Shown: positions 59,567 through 64,000 of the stretch, one piece after another
Position numbering within the stretch: the first letter of the stretch is position 1
Layout: each line of letters opens with the position of its first letter
Source of the DNA: Bog-1198 sp963727045
Lineage (GTDB): Bacteria; Pseudomonadota; Gammaproteobacteria; Steroidobacterales; Steroidobacteraceae
Direction: 5' to 3'
Length of the DNA stretch: 64,000 bases
Assembly: GCA_963727045.1 (NCBI GenBank)
Contig: CAVSES010000001.1
Location: forward strand, 1,488,001-1,552,000
The notes under the pieces: generated by a model
The model's input: the letters and a program-made list of their open reading frames with translations, nothing else
Told to the model about the DNA's origin: nothing
Database searches by the model: none
Position numbers and translations under genes: made by a program

Positions 59567-60332
59567 TACGAATGGGGCCGGAAGTGGTTTCACCTCCGTA
59601 CCCTGCCCCTGTCAGCCAAACATGGCATCGATGACCTCTTCGCCGATGGCGAAGCCGGTGGACGCCCCCACGCCGGCTCACCCCCGCGGCAGCCAGCCGC
59701 GCCGGAAAAAGCGTGACGAGGTCATCGCCAGGACAGATCACGGCAAGCCGGGCGGACACGGATCCGCGCGACGTCTCGAGCACCGGAGGATCGACCGCAT
59801 GCACCGCCGTTTCCCAGCGGAATTCCACCCCGCGTTCGCGCGACAGCCATTCGGCCAGCGCCGGAATCGCGTCCCGCGATTCGACACGCAGCTCGTGCGG
59901 GCTCCAAAGCACGGCCTCGAGTCCCACCGAGTTGAGGTGCGCGCAGCGCTGGCGCGCGGCCGACGGCGTGAGCAGATGGCAGCCTTCCGCCATGTCGGAA
60001 CGCAGGAACGCCTCGAGCACGGCGGCGGATTCCGGCCGCCGTGCGGCGACCCAGAGGCCCTGGTTCACGATGGGGATGCCCGCCTGTGCGGCCAGCTCCA
60101 GCCACAGCTCCCGGGAACGGCGGGCCCGCGGCCACACGCCGTCGCGATCCTGGCCGGTGATCGTGATCAATCCGAAGTTGCGCACAGACGCCCCGCGCGC
60201 GCACGCGCTGCGCTCGAGGACCACGACCTTGAGGCCTCGCCTCGCCGCGGCCAGCGCGCAGGACAATCCCACGATGCCCGCGCCCACGACTGCGAGATCA
60301 AACTGGCGAGAGGCGCGCTCTGCCCCTGTCAC
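59556..60332 (-). pseudogene. FAD-dependent oxidoreductase of phosphonate clusters (TIGR03364-like), truncated
   Basis: Starting from a GTG at 60332 that overlaps the preceding stop (GTGA), the 258-residue product has the FAD motif FDLAVVGAGIVGLSCALAA at the N-terminus and VICPGDDLVTLFPARL near residue 215. Relatives near phnW/phnA are about 360 residues and continue with a substrate-domain stretch and a final conserved helix. Here the expected last segment, ASTGFAIGEEVIDAMFG, is found at 59665-59612 but in another frame and too close. So around 80-100 codons seem deleted, with a frame change at the junction. The visible protein end (to 59556) is out-of-frame reading. Probably inactive. Confidence 0.75.
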
Positions 60333-62461
60333 GGTGACGAAACCACCGCACCGTCGCCGAGCGCTTCGCGCAGCGGCCCGATGTGACGCTCGTAGCGGCG
60401 CCACCGATCGACCGAACGCTTGTTGATGGGCTGGCGTACCTGCCAGTTGCTCGCGGTCAGGACCGGCCGATGGGTGCGGTGGAATTCGAGGCAGCGTGGA
60501 TCCCACGGGAGACCGATGTGCGCGAGCATGCGGCGGCTCCAGCCTTCGGGATCGTCGACAAGATCCTCGTAACGCACCTCGAGCAGCGCCTGCGGGGGCA
60601 GCACGGCGCGCCAGTGCGCCATCAGGCGCCGGTACTCATGGTAGTAGTGCGCGAGGTCGGCGAAGTCGGTCGCGTAGGGGTGCGCGGCGGAGAACCCCTG
60701 GAAGTAGATCGACAGGCATGTATCGAGGGGATTGCGCTCGAGATGAATGAACCGGGCACCCGGCAGCGCTGAGTGAATGAGGCCGATGTTCCTGAAGTTG
60801 ACCGGGAGCTTGTCGACCACGCGCGACGCGCCGGGCGCCTGCATCGCGAGGCCGTCCAGATAGGCGCGGCCTAGCTCGGCGATCGTCGCAGCGCGCTTCT
60901 CCGCGGTGGCCGCACGCTCGGCATCCGCTGCAAAGATCCAGTAGAGCAGCTCGCCCGCACCATGGACCTGCGGGTGCGAGGCGAGGATTTGTTCCGTGAG
61001 GCTGGTGCCCGAGCGCGGCATGCCAACCACGAATACCGGACGTTCGGAGCCGGGCCCGCGGGACTGTGCGGCCGCGAGAGCATTTCGATCGAAGGCCTCC
61101 AGAGTCCGGGTTACCCGCTGCGTCATCTCGGCGCGGTCGTAGCGTGACCGGCTGCCGCGGGCCAGCTCGTTCCCTCGGCGATGGTGCTGGAAGGCCGCAT
61201 CACAATCGTCGAGGTCATCGTAATACTTGCCCAGGGCATGGTGCAGGTTGATGGCGTGTGCGACCGGCAGACCGCGTGCGAGCACGCGCTCCGCGGCGTC
61301 GCGCCACGTCACGTCGGCCGGGCCCATCTTGCGCAACGTAGCGAGACTGGCCAGCGCCTCCGGCAGCGCGGGGTCGATGGCTAACGCCCTGCGCAGCAGG
61401 CCCTCCGCCTCGTCGAACCGACCATGGTCGATGGCGAGGCTGCCAAGCAGCGCGAGCGTGTCGGCGGCGTCAGGACGGAGCGCAAGCGCCCGCCGCGCGC
61501 TCGCTTCCGCATCCGCGAGCCGTCCGAGAGCCCGCTCGGCCATGGCATGTGCGGTGTGAAGCGCGGCATGGTCCGGAGCCGCTTCAAGTCCGGCACCGTA
61601 GGCGGCATCGGCTTCGTACAATGCATTGAGTGCAAGCAGCGAGTTGCCGAGGTGAAGGTACGATTCCGGCAACGGCGGCCCGAGCTCGATCGCCCGACGG
61701 CAGTGCTCGATCGCAGTCCGGTAGTCGCCGAGGCAATGCAGCACGTGGCCCAGGTTGGCGTGCAGCCGCGCATCGAGCGGCATCCGTTCGAGCAAACCCC
61801 GATAGCACCTTGCCGACGCCTCAAAGCGCCCGAGCCGCGCCAGCAGGGCCGCATACTCATCGAGAGTTTCGTCGCTCGGGACGCGCGCCAACAGTCGCTC
61901 GTAATGAGGGATCGCCTCCCCTCCGCGACCCGCAGCGGTCAGCGCGGCCGCCAGCTGCGTGACCGCGCGGGCAAATTCGGGTCGCAGCGCAATCGCCCTC
62001 TGCAAGCTCAAGATCGCCGCCTCCCGGTCGCCGGCCTCGAGAAGCGCACTGCCGAGATTGCGGTGAGCCTCGGCGAGCCCCGGCTCGAGCGCAATCACGC
62101 GCCGGTACCCCGCGATCGCCGAGGCGAGGCTGCCGCGAGCGCGTTCGGCGTTGGCGAGATTGCCAAGGGCCGCGGCAAAGTGCGGCCGAAGCGCGAGCGC
62201 CCGCCGACAGCTCGCGATCGCGGCGTCCGTCTGCCCCAGCCGCAGCAGCACTTCGCCGAGGTCGTTGTGCGCGTCGGCGAAGTCAGGATTGAGGGCGGTC
62301 GCGCGCCCGAAGCTCTCGGCTGCCCGCTCGAGCAGGCCGCGCTCCTCGAGCGCCTGGCCAAGCAGATAGTGCGACTGCGCGTCGCCCGGATTCTTACCGC
62401 AGCAGTGCTTGTACTTGCGGCCGCTGCCGCAAGGGCAAGGCTCGTTGCGTCCGGGGGGCAT
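60329..62461 (-). CDS. SEC-C/TPR/sulfotransferase fusion protein
   Basis: A 710-residue protein. Residues 7-23 are a SEC-C zinc motif (NEPCPCGSGRKYKHCCG). About ten TPR units follow (residues about 28-410), each with the W/L-G-Y-A-F pattern such as HYLLGQALEERGLLERAAES. The last 270 residues are a PAPS-dependent sulfotransferase: phosphate loop FVVGMPRSGTSLTEQIL, VVDKLPVNFRNIG and FIHLERNPLDTCLS. Sulfotransferases of this layout are common in Alphaproteobacteria and Steroidobacter-like bacteria, and resemble tyrosylprotein sulfotransferases. The acceptor is unknown. It begins two bases after the next sulfotransferase gene. Confidence 0.88.
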   Translation of the reverse strand: MPPGRNEPCPCGSGRKYKHCCGKNPGDAQSHYLLGQALEERGLLERAAESFGRATALNPDFADAHNDLGEVLLRLGQTDAAIASCRRALALRPHFAAALGNLANAERARGSLASAIAGYRRVIALEPGLAEAHRNLGSALLEAGDREAAILSLQRAIALRPEFARAVTQLAAALTAAGRGGEAIPHYERLLARVPSDETLDEYAALLARLGRFEASARCYRGLLERMPLDARLHANLGHVLHCLGDYRTAIEHCRRAIELGPPLPESYLHLGNSLLALNALYEADAAYGAGLEAAPDHAALHTAHAMAERALGRLADAEASARRALALRPDAADTLALLGSLAIDHGRFDEAEGLLRRALAIDPALPEALASLATLRKMGPADVTWRDAAERVLARGLPVAHAINLHHALGKYYDDLDDCDAAFQHHRRGNELARGSRSRYDRAEMTQRVTRTLEAFDRNALAAAQSRGPGSERPVFVVGMPRSGTSLTEQILASHPQVHGAGELLYWIFAADAERAATAEKRAATIAELGRAYLDGLAMQAPGASRVVDKLPVNFRNIGLIHSALPGARFIHLERNPLDTCLSIYFQGFSAAHPYATDFADLAHYYHEYRRLMAHWRAVLPPQALLEVRYEDLVDDPEGWSRRMLAHIGLPWDPRCLEFHRTHRPVLTASNWQVRQPINKRSVDRWRRYERHIGPLREALGDGAVVSSP

Positions 62462-62462
62462 C

Positions 62463-64000
62463 CTAGCGTCGATGGCGCACGAGTGCGTCGCCGAGCGCTT
62501 CGCGCAGCGGTCCAAGCCACGCCTCATAATTGCGCCACTGGTCGAGGCCCTCGCGGAAGATGGGCCGGCGCACCTGCTCCGAGCTCGCCGTGCGAATGCT
62601 GCGCTCCGTGCGGTGGAAGTCGACGCAGGCCGGCTCGAAGGGCAGCTCGCAGAAGTCGAGAATGCGCCGGACACTGCGTTCCAGGTCGTCGACCACGTCC
62701 TCGTGATGGACACGCAGCACCCTGCCCGGCAGCGCGGCGTCCCAATGCTCCATCAGCTCGAGGTAAGTGCGATAGTAGCGGGCGATATCTTCGATGCTGT
62801 AAGTGAACTCCTGCCCACGCGCGAAGAGCTGCTTGAGGTTCCCGAAGCAGCAGGCCATCGGCTCACGGCGCGCATCGATGATCTTCGCATTCGGGAACAT
62901 CAGGTGGATGAAGCCGATGTGCCGGAAATTGTTCGGCATCTTGTCGATGAACCGCGGCTTGCCGGTTCGATAGATGCGGGTGTCGTCCAGATACCTCTCG
63001 GCGAAGCGCGCGAATTCCACGGCCGGAAGTTGCGCGAGGACGCCCGGATATCGCGGCGACTCGAAATTTCGCTCGCGGCCCTGCAATTCGTTCACGTAGC
63101 GCGGGATGTCGGCGAGCTCCTGCGTACCCTCCACTGCAGAGTGCGAGGCGAGGATCTGCTCGATCAGCGTGGAACCCGAACGCGGCAGCCCGACCACAAA
63201 GATCGGCGCCGCGCTTTCGACGCCATGGCTCGTGCGCTGCTCGAAGAATTCCCGGGTGCAGACCGACTTCTGGTTCGCCGTGTTGAGCTCGATCACTTCC
63301 GGACGGTAGCGGCTCTCGGCACGCTTCAGCGCATTGCCGCGCTCGTAGTAGCCCCACGACTCGGCGTATTCGCCGCGATCCTCGTAGGCCTTGCCGAGCG
63401 CGAAACAGAGGTGGTAGCGGTCGACCAGGCGGGTCGCCGGTCGCGGCCTCTGCGGTGCGCATGGACTCGAGCTCCGCGTCCGTGAAGCGGTAGGTCTTGA
63501 GGTTGGCGAGACTCCAGTAGGCGTCTCCAAATTCCGGCCGCTCGCGCGTCGCGGCCCGGTACTCCCCGATCGCGTCGGGCTGGCGGCCCAGCGTCTTCAG
63601 TGAATGCGCGATCGACAGGTGCAGTTCGGCGGCATTGGGTGATCGCGGCGGCGCATCGCGCAGCAGATCCTCATACAGGGTGATCGCCCGGGCATGGTCG
63701 CCGAGGCCGACGACGGCGGTTGCGTGCAGGGTCCGGTATTGGCGATTCTGCCGGATCGATCGCAAGCAGCTTCTCGAGCTCAATCAGGGCCTGGCTGTGC
63801 TTGTGCCGTCCGAGCAGCACCGAGGCGTAGTCGTAGCGGGCGGCGGAGTAGTCCGGGACGCGCTCCAGCACCGCCTCGAGCAGCAACTCCGCATCGTCGA
63901 ATACTTCGAGGGCTGCGCCGATTCGCGCCAGCAGGCGCATCGCCTCGATGTGATCGCCGTGGGCCAGCAGAAACGCGCGGATCATTTTCTCGGCGGCCAC
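62463..64000 (-). pseudogene. second TPR-sulfotransferase, two frameshifts, 5' end outside window
   Basis: Three frames are needed. From 64000 the frame gives TPR-like residues (AALEVFDDAELLLEAVLERV) to about 63745 (LLAIDPAE); the next frame, HATAVVGLGDHARAITLYED, runs to about 63440 (RTAEAATGD); the third, RYHLCFALGKAYEDRGEYAE, runs to the stop at 62463. The sulfotransferase part has FVVGLPRSGSTLIEQILASH, FIDKMPNNFRHIG and IIDARREPMACCFG. Each break is a one-base change. It is a paralogue of the downstream gene without the SEC-C motif in the part seen. Confidence 0.8.

Noticed and set aside
37520..63770. GATCGATCC next to two of the frame breaks (murJ near 37540 and the sulfotransferase near 63755) as a methylation-linked error motif
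   Set aside because: Only two of about eleven breaks have it, and the motif occurs by chance in such DNA; not enough to claim a cause.

Overview
The window is GC-rich chromosomal DNA from a proteobacterium, most likely a gammaproteobacterium of the Steroidobacter/Nevskia/Xanthomonad kind. That placement is an inference from gene content: a glcDEF set with a lactate/glycolate permease, kdp next to an OmpL-like porin, a CocE-type hydrolase, SEC-C/TPR sulfotransferases and MASE1/MHYT kinases. There is no rRNA, phage, insertion sequence or CRISPR array. Two tRNA genes, Ala(CGC) and Arg(CCT), lie together on the minus strand behind a good sigma70-type promoter.

Layout. 1-4.0 kb: AI-2E-type permease (runs off the left edge), class III aminotransferase, UspA, NRDE protein. 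4.1-10.9 kb: glcDEF (minus) divergent from an L-lactate/glycolate permease, followed by a MOT1-type molybdate transporter. 11-16.5 kb: small secreted protein, MFS permease, tRNAs, PrxQ peroxiredoxin, membrane-anchored histidine phosphatase back-to-back with a MobA-like nucleotidyltransferase, CPA1 Na+/H+ antiporter. 16.5-25.9 kb: complete potassium-uptake operon kdpFABC-kdpDE, led by an extra 30-residue membrane peptide ahead of kdpF and preceded by an 11-bp-spaced direct repeat that fits a KdpE site; a beta-barrel porin lies next to it. 26-39.4 kb: small-ORF pair, threonine aldolase, 1171-residue MHYT hybrid kinase, nitronate monooxygenase, Cys-rich secreted protein, amidohydrolase, agmatine deiminase, GST, murJ (one frameshift), Nramp-like transporter with altered metal-site motifs. 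39.8-47.8 kb: EF-G paralogue with a strong terminator, Gly/Tyr-rich DUF6515-like protein, MASE1 kinase, serine hydrolase, amidase.

47.8-64 kb is one long minus-strand block. Read in the direction of transcription it holds two TPR-sulfotransferases (one frameshifted and cut by the window edge), a truncated FAD oxidoreductase, a GntR/FCD regulator with a candidate operator, phosphonate genes phnA-phnY-phnW, a six-hairpin glycosidase-like protein, an SbmA/BacA-like ABC protein (one frameshift) and a CocE/X-Pro dipeptidyl-peptidase gene with about seven frameshifts and Gly where the nucleophile Ser should be. phnW, phnY and phnA together take 2-aminoethylphosphonate through phosphonoacetaldehyde and phosphonoacetate to acetate and phosphate.

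Four genes carry single-base frame changes. Some may be assembly errors (murJ is usually essential), but the CocE gene also lacks its nucleophile and the oxidoreductase has an internal deletion, so part of the decay appears real.
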